Below, piece after piece: positions 1 to 7,779 of a stretch of DNA of 33,322 nt. The stretch comes from Streptacidiphilus jeojiense (GTDB lineage: Bacteria; Actinomycetota; Actinomycetes; Streptomycetales; Streptomycetaceae). Position 1 is the stretch's first letter. Every line of letters starts with the position of its first letter. The translations under genes were made by a program, and so were the position numbers. The notes below the pieces were generated by a model. It saw only the letters and a list, made by a program, of their open reading frames with translations. It did no database searches and was not told the origin of the DNA. The DNA lies in NCBI RefSeq assembly GCF_000719095.1, contig NZ_JOEH01000050.1:1-33322 (forward strand). Direction: 5' to 3'.

Positions 1-15
1 GGCTGGGACTGATGG

Positions 16-48
16 GATCAACTCCTGCGCTTCGCTGCGGAGTTGATC
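16..48. repeat. Inverted repeat at window start
   Basis: A perfect 10-bp inverted repeat (GATCAACTCC at 16-25, GGAGTTGATC at 39-48) with a 13-nt loop that itself holds GCG-CTT-CGC. It could be the terminator hairpin of a gene lying off the left edge. No T-run follows, so the role is open. Confidence 0.4.
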
Positions 49-218
49 AGGGTTCAGGGTGTTGAGTCTGGCGGATTGGCGGATGGTGGGCGCTTCGCGC
101 CTTGGCGGACGTCTTGATGATGGACCGTCACCTGCCAGGGTCGCACGTTTGGGTGACGTGCACTCGGGTTCGGTCGTTCTGCTGCATCAAAGATGCATCT
201 GCGCTAGAGTCTGTGTTA

Positions 219-246
219 TTGGCAAGGTTCCGGGGAATTTTATAAA
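219..246 (+). promoter_or_regulatory. Probable sigma70-type promoter
   Basis: TTGGCA at 219-224 and TATAAA at 241-246 are separated by 16 bp, close to the vegetative consensus, within an unusually AT-rich patch (about 180-310) of an otherwise GC-rich window. It lies about 75 bp upstream of the 322 start. An imperfect inverted repeat (227-237 with 281-291) overlaps the spacer, and a 6-bp inverted repeat (TGCATC-AAA-GATGCA, 183-197) lies just upstream. Bases 1-318 show no convincing gene. Confidence 0.5.
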
Positions 247-321
247 GCCTCTGAATTGTGCGAGATTGCGCCTCGTATCATTTCCCGGAACAGTGGCAGA
301 GAAAATGCATAGGAGAGGTTG

Positions 322-861
322 ATGGAGGACAGTGTGGACGGTCTGGAATTCTCAACGCGGGTGCGGGTTCAGCGGCTGGCGCGAGGTAAGGGCCTGGAGG
401 CGCTCGGGGGAGAGTTGGAGCGGGCCCGAGACTGGGAGCGGCACGCCGGCCGGGATGAGGAGTCCGGCTGGCTGGCCGCAGTCGAGGCCAGGGAGTGGGA
501 CCGGGTTACCGACCTCGTCCGCACCCAGGAGTGGCCAGCCTACGACGCGGACCGCGATGTGCAGGCGCAGGCCTGGATCGCAGAGCGCGAGGCCCTGCTC
601 CTGGCCAGGCGGGAGCAGGAGGAGCGCCTGGAGCGTGATCGGTGGGAGCAGGGTCAGGAGCTGGAGCTGTATGTTCGCCTTCCTGGCCCGGCTTCGCGTC
701 GCCTCAAGGCGCTGGCGCGGGAGCTGGGGGTGAGCCCGGAGCAGGTAGTGGTGCTCCTGGCCGAGCATGTCGAGGCTGCCGCTGCGGGCCTGGTCCACGT
801 CCCCGCGGTGGCCGTCCTTCCGCCGGCTGTGCCGTCCGCGGAGGCGACGCCGTGGCTCTGA
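322..861 (+). CDS. Hypothetical protein with RHH-like C-terminal segment
   Basis: A 179-residue soluble protein of unknown function. The first half is charged and helical, with many Trp, Arg and Glu. The segment around residues 112-145 (LYVRLPG, then LKALARELGVSPEQVVVLLAEHVE) has the strand plus two-helix pattern of a ribbon-helix-helix DNA-binding domain; this is a pattern match only. The ATG at 322 is preferred to the TTG at 319 because AGGAG at 311-315 lies 6 nt upstream of it. It is the first gene after the promoter at 219-246 and overlaps the start of the next small gene. Confidence 0.7.
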   Translation: MEDSVDGLEFSTRVRVQRLARGKGLEALGGELERARDWERHAGRDEESGWLAAVEAREWDRVTDLVRTQEWPAYDADRDVQAQAWIAEREALLLARREQEERLERDRWEQGQELELYVRLPGPASRRLKALARELGVSPEQVVVLLAEHVEAAAAGLVHVPAVAVLPPAVPSAEATPWL

Positions 862-1046
862 CGGTGGAGCAGAAGGCCGCGCTGGACGTGCTGGAAGCCC
901 GGGAGACAGCGCTGATGCTGCTGATCCGCACCCAGGGGCGCAAGTCGAGGCACTGGCACGCGGCGTGGGCGGACCTACGCAGGGCCCGGCTCCTGTGGGA
1001 CCACGTCCTGGACGCCGCCATGGACGGCGCTCTGCTCGCGGAATAG
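852..1046 (+). CDS. Small helical hypothetical protein
   Basis: A 64-residue protein starting at a GTG that overlaps the end of the preceding gene by 10 nt, which suggests translational coupling. It is almost entirely helical and rich in Ala, Leu and Arg (MALTVEQKAALDVLEARE at the start). Third-position G/C is high. No family was recognised. It probably belongs to the same transcript as the 322 gene, and its role is unknown. Confidence 0.55.
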   Translation: MALTVEQKAALDVLEARETALMLLIRTQGRKSRHWHAAWADLRRARLLWDHVLDAAMDGALLAE

Positions 1047-1118
1047 CGCGGCTCATTTGACCAGTCTGGCACCCGATGCTGTCAGGCCGCATGAATTCGG
1101 AAAAGGGAAGGGGTCGCC

Positions 1119-3587
1119 ATGATGAAGCGGCATAAGAAGCTGCGTCCTAACCAGGAGGAGGCGTGTGATGCCTCCGTACGACTTCTGACGATCCCGGCGT
1201 CCGGGATCGTGCCGCTGGGAGGTCTGCGGTGCCAGATCCGGGCCGCGACGGGATCGGGCAAGAGTCTGACGGCCGTTCATGTGGCCATGCGGCTGTACTC
1301 GGAGCTGAACCTGGTGGTGGTCCCCTCGCTGCCGCTGCTGGAGCAGACGGCGGAGGTGTGGCAGCGCGAGGGGTTCGGCGGGCGGATGTTCGGACTCTGC
1401 TCGCTGCGCGGCAGGGAGCAGCCGGCAGGGGTTCCCTGCACCAGCAATCCGGCGGAGCTGCTGGAGTGGGTGAGGCGGGCCAAGGGCAGGGTCACGGTCT
1501 TCGCCACCTACTCCAGCCTGGGGTTGGGGCTGCTGGAGGAGGCACACCGGCTGGGACTGCCGGCCTGGACGCTCGCGGTGGTGGATGAGGCCCACCGGGT
1601 GTCCGGGGTGGTGGACCGGCCCTGGGCGGCGATCTTGGACAACAGTCGAATCCCGGCGGACCGGCGCTTGTTCATGACGGCCACGCCCAGGCTGTGGGGA
1701 CTCAAGGAGGAGGACCGGAAGAAGGCGGCGTCGGCCGGCCTGGAGGCACCGGAGCTTGTCGCCTCGATGGATGATGAGGAGGTCTTCGGCCCCATCGCCG
1801 CGGACTACCCGCTCGGGCAGGCCATCGCCGACGGCGTGATCGCCCCCTACCGGATCGTGTGCGTGGACGTGGCCGACCCCGTGCTGCAGGGCCTGCAGCA
1901 GCGCAGTGTGGACGAGCGCTCCGTGGCCTACCGCGGCGCCCGCCTGGCCGCCCTGCAGACCGCTGTGCTCACTGCGGCGGCGGAATGGGACCTGGCCCGG
2001 GTGCTGTCCTTCCACCACCGCGTTCCCGAGGCCCGCGCCACCAGCACCGGCCTGCACGACGTCGCCACCGTGTTGCACGCCCAGGACCCGTCCCTGCACC
2101 CGGACCCCAAGCTGATCGGCACCGCGTGGCTGGAGGCCGAGCACACCTCCAGCGAGCGCCGGCAGGTGATGGGCACCTTCACCACCCTCATCGGCGAGGA
2201 CGGCTGGCGGCTCCTGCGCTACATCCTCACCTCGGTGAAGGTGCTCTCCGAGGGCATGGACACCTTCGAGTGCGACGCGGTCTACTTCGCCGACGTGCGC
2301 GGCTCCATGGTCGACCTGGTCCAGGCCATCGGCCGCGCCCTGCGGATCCGCCCCGGCAGCGGGAAGGTGGCCAGCATCGTGGTCCCGATCCTGCTGGCCC
2401 CCGGCGAGACCGGCGGCGAACTGCTGTCCTCCCGAGCCTACGACGGCCTGTCCAAGATCCTGCTCGCGCTGCGCTCCCACGACGCCGCCGCGATCGAGCG
2501 CCTGACCCTGCCGCAGTCCGACACCCGGCCCGAACGCACCCCCACCCCCGGCACCGAGGCATCCGCGCAGGGCGAGCAGCAGTTGCTGCACTTCTCCACC
2601 GAACGCGACCCCGCCGTCATCGCTGCCTTCGTCAAGACCCGGGTCCTGGAGCCGGAGCAGGAAGCGTTCCGGCGCGGCCTGGAGTACCTGCTCACCTACA
2701 AGGCCGAGTTCGGCGACGTGAAGGTTCCCTACGCCTACCAGGCCGCGGACGGGTACCGGCTGGGCGTGTGGGTCGCGGACCAGCGCCGGTACAAGGCCGC
2801 CGGCGTCCTGGACCAGGAACGCACCGCCCTGCTGGACGAGCTCGGCTTCGTGTGGTCCGTGTTCGACACCGCGTTCACCGACAATCTGGTCGCCGTCACC
2901 GCCTACGCCGCCGAACACGGCCACGCCTGCCCGCCCAACGACGCCGTCTTCCACGGCCGCCCCGTCGGCGTGATCATGAAGAATGCCCGCACCGCCCAGC
3001 GTCGCACCGAGAACCTGCAGCAACGTCAGGAAGCCGGAGAGACCGACCTGGACTGGACCGGCGCGTTGACCGCGGAGCGCAAGGCGGCGTTGGACGCCAT
3101 CGACCCGGCCTGGTGCCCCACCGGCTGGACCCTGGAGTGGCAGCGCTCCTTCACCCTCGCTCGCCGGTTCGTCCAGGGCGGCGGCCAGCTCGCCGGGGCG
3201 CGGCCGGGCACGGTCGCCGTCCAGGGTGTGGACCTCGCAGCCTGGGGGCGCGACCAGCAGCTCGGCTGGGATCAACTGCGGCCGGCCCAGCAGTGGATGT
3301 GCCAGCACGTCCTCGGACTGGCTCCGATGGCCCCGGAGCAGCGTCCGAAGGGGCCGGTGTCGCACGCGGAGACGGAACGCCGGAACTTGCTGGCCGCAGC
3401 TCAGTTCCGGGCCCGGGAAGGGCACCTGAACGTACCCCGTGGCAAGAAGGAGACGCTGGTCCTGGACGACGGCACCCAGGTGGAGGTCAGCCTGGGGTTG
3501 TTCATCACCAACAGCCGGACCAGGAGGGCCTCCATCCCTGTAAAGCGGGCCCAGGCACTGACCGAACTGGGTATGCGCTGGGCGTAG
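1119..3587 (+). CDS. DEAD/DEAH-type helicase with helicase-associated repeats
   Basis: An 822-residue superfamily 2 helicase. Visible motifs are a Q-like N-terminus (LRPNQEEA, residues 8-15), Walker A (ATGSGKS, 43-49), DEAH (156-159), motif III TAT (187-189) and motif VI (QAIGRALR, 402-409). The C-terminal half holds about four degenerate helicase-associated (HA, Pfam PF03457-like) repeats from about residue 517. Each has a pattern of a helix, a VP-containing strand, LG.W and a closing L..LG..W; the clearest is 517-577. HA-repeat helicases are common on actinomycete plasmids and chromosome arms, with roles in DNA maintenance that are poorly known. Two ATGs (1119, 1122) follow a GGGAAGGGG site. 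Minus-strand ORFs over this gene are shadows. Confidence 0.9.
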   Translation: MMKRHKKLRPNQEEACDASVRLLTIPASGIVPLGGLRCQIRAATGSGKSLTAVHVAMRLYSELNLVVVPSLPLLEQTAEVWQREGFGGRMFGLCSLRGREQPAGVPCTSNPAELLEWVRRAKGRVTVFATYSSLGLGLLEEAHRLGLPAWTLAVVDEAHRVSGVVDRPWAAILDNSRIPADRRLFMTATPRLWGLKEEDRKKAASAGLEAPELVASMDDEEVFGPIAADYPLGQAIADGVIAPYRIVCVDVADPVLQGLQQRSVDERSVAYRGARLAALQTAVLTAAAEWDLARVLSFHHRVPEARATSTGLHDVATVLHAQDPSLHPDPKLIGTAWLEAEHTSSERRQVMGTFTTLIGEDGWRLLRYILTSVKVLSEGMDTFECDAVYFADVRGSMVDLVQAIGRALRIRPGSGKVASIVVPILLAPGETGGELLSSRAYDGLSKILLALRSHDAAAIERLTLPQSDTRPERTPTPGTEASAQGEQQLLHFSTERDPAVIAAFVKTRVLEPEQEAFRRGLEYLLTYKAEFGDVKVPYAYQAADGYRLGVWVADQRRYKAAGVLDQERTALLDELGFVWSVFDTAFTDNLVAVTAYAAEHGHACPPNDAVFHGRPVGVIMKNARTAQRRTENLQQRQEAGETDLDWTGALTAERKAALDAIDPAWCPTGWTLEWQRSFTLARRFVQGGGQLAGARPGTVAVQGVDLAAWGRDQQLGWDQLRPAQQWMCQHVLGLAPMAPEQRPKGPVSHAETERRNLLAAAQFRAREGHLNVPRGKKETLVLDDGTQVEVSLGLFITNSRTRRASIPVKRAQALTELGMRWA

Positions 3588-3709
3588 CGCGTCGGTCAAG
3601 GCGAGGGCCGGAGTGACTGGGGAGCCGTTTCGGTTGCACGGTCTGTTGCTCGTCCGGCGGCGGTGGGTGGTGGGTCCGTCTCTTCGGGGGGTCCCATGGG
3701 CGCCTCCGG

Positions 3710-3973
3710 TCAGCCGTTGTGGCCCATCGAGAACAGGGTGCGGGCCGGGGCGGCGAGCCGGTGGGCGAGCGCCTGGGCGTCGCCGGCGGCAGCCCGCAGT
3801 TGCTCGAAGGCCTGCGGCAGCCGGTCCACCAGCGACATGAGCACCCGCGTCGTGTCATGGATGTTCGGTGCGGTCAGCGTCCCCGCGTCGTCCAGGACGT
3901 CGCGGTTCAGCTGCTCGATGAGGTCACGGGCGGTGACGGCGAGTTCGGCGGTGGACTTCTTCTTGGGCGGCAC
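3710..3973 (-). CDS. Small orphan protein, probably helical
   Basis: An 87-residue protein of unknown function. It starts with a Lys-rich stretch (MPPKKKS) followed by amphipathic helices with a Leu/Val heptad-like pattern (LIEQLNRDVLDD, VLMSLVDRLPQAFEQL). It starts at GTG (3973 on the minus strand) with AAGGAG five bases upstream, a strong ribosome site. An iteron-like repeat array lies about 175 bp upstream of its start, which invites a plasmid-maintenance role, but that is inference only. Confidence 0.7.
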   Translation of the reverse strand: MPPKKKSTAELAVTARDLIEQLNRDVLDDAGTLTAPNIHDTTRVLMSLVDRLPQAFEQLRAAAGDAQALAHRLAAPARTLFSMGHNG

Positions 3974-4147
3974 GAGAACTCCTTGGTCGACGGGACGGCC
4001 CCGCCAGTGTGCCAGCGCCCCTCAGCACCAGCGCCCTGCCCGGTCAGATCGGGGTCGCGCGGAGGCCGGTGGAGCCTCCGGGCGGGGGCCCTTACGCGGT
4101 GTCGGAGTGCAGTTGCGAGGGCGGCGGCGACCTGGTGGGGCACGCAC

Positions 4148-4209
4148 GGGGGTAGTGACTGCGGTTGTACCGGGGGTAGTGACTGGGGTAGTGGCGGGGG
4201 TAGTGACTG
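4148..4209. repeat. Iteron-like 24-bp tandem repeat (12-bp sub-period)
   Basis: Three exact copies of GGGGGTAGTGACTG start at 4148, 4172 and 4196, a 24-bp period. A half-unit (GGGGTAGTGG, from 4185) lies between the second and third, giving a 12-bp sub-period. A CTGGTTACTG site follows at 4258-4267. The array sits in the 485-bp gene-free stretch 3974-4458. Regularly spaced repeats of this kind are typical of replication iterons, transfer-origin (clt/TRS) repeats or operators. Nothing else was recognised in this gap. Confidence 0.7.
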
Positions 4210-4458
4210 GGAACGCCGACTCCTACCAGTGTCTGGATGAATCCGCAGGTGGGAGCGCTGGTTACTGCCATCGGGGAATCCCGACAACCCCCTCTGTGAG
4301 CCCCTCTCCTGTACTTGTATGGGTGAGGAGTGGCGGGTCTGGGCGCACGTCGGAGCTTGCGACGGCGCTGCGCTGAGCTTCTGGGAGCCCCCGACCCTGG
4401 CCCTGACCGGGCAGCTCGACACCGGCCCGGGATTGTCTCTGCGAGGGCTGACCTGCGG

Positions 4459-4887
4459 TCAGCGCCGCTCGATCGCAGCGACCATGGCCATGATCTCGGG
4501 ACCCATGCCCAGCTGAGTCATCCATCCGGTGAGCTGGTCGTGCTGGGCGGCGGTCAGCCAGCCCGTGCGCTGTCCGGCCTGCAGCATGGCGGCGGCCAGG
4601 GTCTGGGTGATGAGCCTGGGTGGGCAGGTCTTCGCCATCTCGTCCAGCAGCCGGTCATGCTCGGCCCGGTCCCCCGCCTCGGCTGCCATCGTCGCCCGCT
4701 GGAAGAGGCCGGCGGCCCGCAGCGTCTCCGACATCGCCAGCTCCTCCTCCGGGCTAGTGGCTCCCTCAGCGACGACGTGACGGGCCAGGCGCTCGGAACG
4801 GTCGGTGTCGCCCGTGCGTAGAGCGTCCCCGGCGGCGCGGGCCTGCTGGGTCTCGAACTCGTTCGGCGCGTTGCTGGGTTGAGTCAT
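4459..4887 (-). CDS. Hypothetical protein
   Basis: A 142-residue protein, mostly helical. The start chosen is the ATG at 4887 (MTQPSNAPNEFETQQ), with GGAGGG about 11 nt upstream. A longer reading to 5070 would add a low-complexity, Pro/Arg-rich stretch overlapping the next gene and is unlikely. The centre (EEELAMSETLRAAGLFQRATMAAEAGD) looks like a helical hairpin, perhaps TPR-like. The end (LTAAQHDQLTGWMTQLGMGPEIMAMVAAIERR) is also helical. It is the last of a run of small minus-strand genes from 5758. No family was recognised. Confidence 0.65.
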   Translation of the reverse strand: MTQPSNAPNEFETQQARAAGDALRTGDTDRSERLARHVVAEGATSPEEELAMSETLRAAGLFQRATMAAEAGDRAEHDRLLDEMAKTCPPRLITQTLAAAMLQAGQRTGWLTAAQHDQLTGWMTQLGMGPEIMAMVAAIERR

Positions 4888-5003
4888 GGGTGAAGTGTCC
4901 CTCCACGCCCGGGGTCGACTCAGCGGGTTCTCCGGGATGGGCTGGGCGCGTACGGCGAAGGGGACGACCACCGTGGCGGTCGACCCCTTCCCAGTTCTGG
5001 CGG

Positions 5004-5444
5004 CTACTCCGGGCCGGTGACTCCCCCGGGGCGCTGCTTCGGCCGCTGCAGCCGGGCCCGGGCCCGGCACTGGGCGGCGCGGAAGCTGGCGTACCTGCTC
5101 AGCAGCGCGTTGGTGCTCTCATCGTCCTGGTAGGGCAGTCCGGCCTGCTGCAGGCTGCGGATGGCGCCTTCGCGCAGTTCCCAGTCGGCGCCCTGGTCCC
5201 AGCGCTCTCGGTCGATGGCGTCGTCCCCTGGCCACTCCATCCAGACCAGAGCGTCCTCCCAGTCCTGGAGTTGCTGGCGGGCGATCTCCAGCCGCTGGCT
5301 GCGGCTGTGCTTGTCGTCCAGGGTCAGCAGGCCGTGGTCGGCCAGGACGTCGGCGGCGTACGCCAAGGGGAGGCCGCCGTGCTGGACGGCCCACCCGTAG
5401 ACGGCCAGGGCCTCGACCCAGCACGGGGGTTCGGGCCTGCTCAT
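5004..5444 (-). CDS. Hypothetical protein, coupled to upstream gene
   Basis: A 146-residue soluble protein with many Trp, Gln and Asp residues (for example WEDALVWMEWPGDDAIDRERW). It starts at the ATG at 5444, which overlaps the stop of the upstream gene as ATGA, so the two are probably co-translated and functionally linked. A reading to 5711 only adds out-of-frame sequence of the upstream gene. The C-terminus is basic (RARARLQRPKQR). No family was recognised. Confidence 0.7.
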   Translation of the reverse strand: MSRPEPPCWVEALAVYGWAVQHGGLPLAYAADVLADHGLLTLDDKHSRSQRLEIARQQLQDWEDALVWMEWPGDDAIDRERWDQGADWELREGAIRSLQQAGLPYQDDESTNALLSRYASFRAAQCRARARLQRPKQRPGGVTGPE

Positions 5445-5758
5445 GCGAGGCCGTTGATCGACATGATGCCGCCGAACAGGACGTCGCGGCGGCCGACCGC
5501 GACCAGGTCCGACAGGTCGCCGGCGGCGGTCTCTAGCCGTTGGGTGGGGATCGAGTCCGCCGGCGCAGTCAGGAACAAGAACGTCTCGAAGTAGTGCGCG
5601 GCGGCCAGCCAGTCCGCGGGCGGGGTCCACGGCACGGGCGGCTGGTACCAGCGGCCGGTGCCGTTGCGCTGGATGTAGTGCAGTCCGGTGCGGTCGGCTT
5701 CGACCGACCACTCGGCCAGGCCCCCCAACTGCGGGCGAGTGAGGTCCACCGAGGGCAT
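5441..5758 (-). CDS. Hypothetical protein
   Basis: A 105-residue protein. The segment GLHYIQRNGTGRWYQPPVPWTPP looks like short beta strands rich in aromatics, followed by a helix (WLAAAHYFETFLFL). The C-terminus (LFGGIMSINGLA) ends in an ATGA overlap with the next gene. The ATG at 5758 has only a weak GGACGG site directly before it, so the start is uncertain. It is the first gene of a minus-strand pair or trio and is divergent from the frameshifted gene at 5831. Function unknown. Confidence 0.6.
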   Translation of the reverse strand: MPSVDLTRPQLGGLAEWSVEADRTGLHYIQRNGTGRWYQPPVPWTPPADWLAAAHYFETFLFLTAPADSIPTQRLETAAGDLSDLVAVGRRDVLFGGIMSINGLA

Positions 5759-5830
5759 CCCGTCCGAGAGGCGGTCAGCATCGGGTGAATCCCCGACCGG
5801 GTCACGCGCACCGCTGGGAGCATAGGGGCC

Positions 5831-6442
5831 ATGAGTAGCAGCAAGACGCCCAAGGTCGCGGTGAGCGAGTCCTACCAGGTGCGGGTGGAGCTGCAGGACA
5901 TCGAACCGGTGATCTGGCGCAGCCTGCAGGTGCGTCCTCGCTGAGCCTAGCTGGGCTGCACAAGGTGCTGCAGATCGCCATGGGCTGGTGGAACTGCCAC
6001 ATGCACCAGTTCATCGCCGACGACGGGCGCTGCTTCGGCGTCGAGGACCGCGAGCTGGAGCTGCTCGATCACCAGGGCACCAGCGTCGGTGAGGTACTGC
6101 GCCCGGGTCGGGAACTGGTGTACGAATACGACTTCGGAGATTGCTGGCGGCACCGCCTGACGGTGGAGCAGGTCGTGAGGGGACCCGAGCCGCCAGGTGC
6201 TGCTGCTGGACGGCGGCCGCGCCTGCCCGCCCGAGGACGCCGGCGGCTGCGACGGCTTCATGGAGCTGCTGGAGTTCTTCGACCCCGAGGCCACCTGCGA
6301 CAGGTGCGAGCAAGAGCAGGAAGAAGGCGGCGAGGACCAGTGCACCGAATGCCGGGAGACCCGGCAGTGGCTCGGCAACTACGATCCCGACGACGTTCCC
6401 CTGGCCAAGTTCGCCGCAGAGCTCGCGAAGGCGCGGCTGTAG
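5831..6442 (+). pseudogene. Frameshifted pRiA4b ORF-3 family gene
   Basis: Conceptual joining of three segments gives a protein of about 200 residues of the plasmid pRiA4b ORF-3 family (Pfam PF07929). The parts are an N-terminal YQVRVELQDIEPVIWR, then LHKVLQIAMGWWNCHMHQF and YEYDFGDCWRHRLTVE, then RACPPEDAGGCDGF and a Cys-rich tail with CDRC and CTEC. The first frame ends in TGA/TAG at about 5942. The middle continues one frame over, and a second shift at about 6181-6196 restores the original frame to the TAG at 6442. The shifts compensate, so they are either two real mutations or two sequencing errors. The family's biochemical role is unknown. Confidence 0.75.
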
Positions 6443-6460
6443 CCGGGAGCGGCTGGGCGG

Positions 6461-6751
6461 TCAGCCGTCCTGGGCCTGACGGCGTTGCAGCGCCTCGGTC
6501 ATCGCGTCGAGCTCGCCGGCCTTCTTCGCAATGACGGCGGCCTGCACCGCCAACTCCTGGGCGAATTCCGCGACTGGTCGGCGGGTGTTGAGGTTGTTCT
6601 CCCGGTACTCCGCCATCGGGCCGAAGCCGCGCCCGGTTCCGGAGCCCAGCTCGCGGTAGGCGTCGGACAGGCCGTGCATCGCACCCATCAGCCACGACCT
6701 GGCCAGGTCGTAGTTCTCGAGCAGTTCGTCGCTTTCGTCCACGGAGTCCAC
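6461..6751 (-). CDS. Orphan family A, copy 1 (paralogue of the 10446 gene)
   Basis: A 96-residue helical protein. From about residue 22 it matches the passenger gene at 10446-10751 at roughly 55% identity. The shared core is GAM-G--D-Y-EL, then G-G-G, A-YR-NNLNT--PV and AQELA. The GTG start at 6751 has GGGAGG 8 nt upstream. No membrane segment, signal peptide or metal motif is visible. Unlike the 10446 copy it has no flanking inverted repeats that I can find. Function unknown. Confidence 0.75.
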   Translation of the reverse strand: MDSVDESDELLENYDLARSWLMGAMHGLSDAYRELGSGTGRGFGPMAEYRENNLNTRRPVAEFAQELAVQAAVIAKKAGELDAMTEALQRRQAQDG

Positions 6752-6977
6752 CGCGCTATCCTCCCAGGCCGGGGCTGGGAGGGCACGGGAATCGGGGTAG
6801 GCCGGGGCGCGCGGTTGGGGGCCGCGCTCCTTGGTCCGCCCCGGCGGGGGTTAGACCAGAGCCAGCGCGCCGATCCGGACCTTGCAGGTCTGAGTATTTC
6901 CTTCGGAGGCAGCGTTCGTAGTCCACCCACCCGGTGGCATCCTTGTTCGGACTCACCTGATCTGAGAGGCGCTCATC

Positions 6978-7418
6978 GTGCTGGCGAACGCGATCCGTAT
7001 CGACACCGACGGCCAAGCGACCGTGGTCAAGCTCCCCGACGGCACCGCGGACCTTCGGTCTGCCTTGCGCGGCATCCTGGGCGGGACCCCGGACCAGGCC
7101 GTCTATCACCAGCGATCGCTGCTGTGGGTGCACGACAACGGCCAACGGGAAGGGCTGGTGGCGAACTTGACCGCCTGGACCCTTGCGAGCGCCTGGCGCA
7201 GGATTCCGCTGCCGTACCAGCTTTACGGCACTGTCGTTGTCACCGGGCGCGACGACGACGGCATGAGCACTGCCCTGGACGACGACCTCACCAGCCGCGT
7301 CCAAGCGGTCACCGAGACGGTCCAAGCCACCATGGCCGCCTGGCAACAGCGTCCGCCGGCGTCGGAGGACGCTGCCCTCAAGGAGTTGCTGGCCTACGCA
7401 GTCCGCGACGTGGCCTGA
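6978..7418 (+). CDS. DUF3846-like protein
   Basis: A 146-residue protein. The N-terminal 100 residues resemble DUF3846 (Pfam PF12957), found on actinobacterial plasmids and phages. It opens with a strand (AIRIDTDGQATVVKLPDG), then a helix (LRSALRGILGG), an acidic WVHDNGQREGL strand-turn, a helix and a closing GTVVVTGRDDDG strand. The last 45 residues are helical. It starts at GTG (6978) with GAGAGG upstream. The family has no established biochemical activity. The divergent gap 6752-6977 should hold its promoter; none was clear. Confidence 0.7.
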   Translation: MLANAIRIDTDGQATVVKLPDGTADLRSALRGILGGTPDQAVYHQRSLLWVHDNGQREGLVANLTAWTLASAWRRIPLPYQLYGTVVVTGRDDDGMSTALDDDLTSRVQAVTETVQATMAAWQQRPPASEDAALKELLAYAVRDVA

Positions 7419-7473
7419 GCAGCTGCGTTTGATCTCTCTGGAGCGGCGGCACTGAGGAGGCCAGTGCTTCGTT

Positions 7474-7674
7474 GTGCAGTGCGTGGACCAGCTTGACTAC
7501 CAGCCTGTGAACAGCGATGGCGTCCGTGTCTGTGGGTGCGGGTGCTGCGCACGTGAGGTGCCGTACTGGAAGGACCCGAACGCAGTGCTGCTGTGCGGTC
7601 GCAGCTGCTGCGTCGAAGGCGGCCTCAAGTGCACCAGCGGGACCGGACCACGCTGCGGTGCAGGTGAGAGCTGA
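7474..7674 (+). CDS. Cys-rich mini-protein (tentative)
   Basis: A 66-residue reading frame with ten cysteines, including CGCGCC near residues 20-25, CGRSCC in the middle and two more near the C-terminus. The spacing (a CxCxCC knot, about 17 residues, then CxxxCC) suggests a small zinc-binding or disulfide protein. Third-position G/C is about 77%, consistent with coding. The weak point is the start: GTG at 7474 with GAGGAGG 13 nt upstream, too far to be ideal. No family was recognised. The rest of 7419-7779 shows nothing clear. Confidence 0.4.
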   Translation: MQCVDQLDYQPVNSDGVRVCGCGCCAREVPYWKDPNAVLLCGRSCCVEGGLKCTSGTGPRCGAGES

Positions 7675-7779
7675 GCATCCTGGATTTCGAACGCAGCTCC
7701 TGACGGATCCGCTCTCGCGCGCGCTCGCGCGTAGGTCCAGCACGAGTAGGGGCGGGCCCCGAGCAGCATCGATGGTGAG

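Noticed and set aside
1..60. Streptomyces telomere at the left edge
   Set aside because: There is one hairpin only. The usual series of palindromes and the conserved terminal sequence are absent.
1053..3599. 848-codon minus-strand ORF
   Set aside because: It lies over the helicase gene with clear motifs on the plus strand. Long antisense frames are expected in very GC-rich coding DNA, and its product is low-complexity.
4148..4209. CRISPR array
   Set aside because: The repeats are only 14 bp at a 24-bp period, with partly repeated spacers, and there are no cas genes.
3663..4376. 237-codon plus-strand ORF over the repeat array
   Set aside because: Its GVVTG repeats simply translate the iteron-like DNA; the upstream part is antisense to the better-supported 3710-3973 gene, and it has no RBS.
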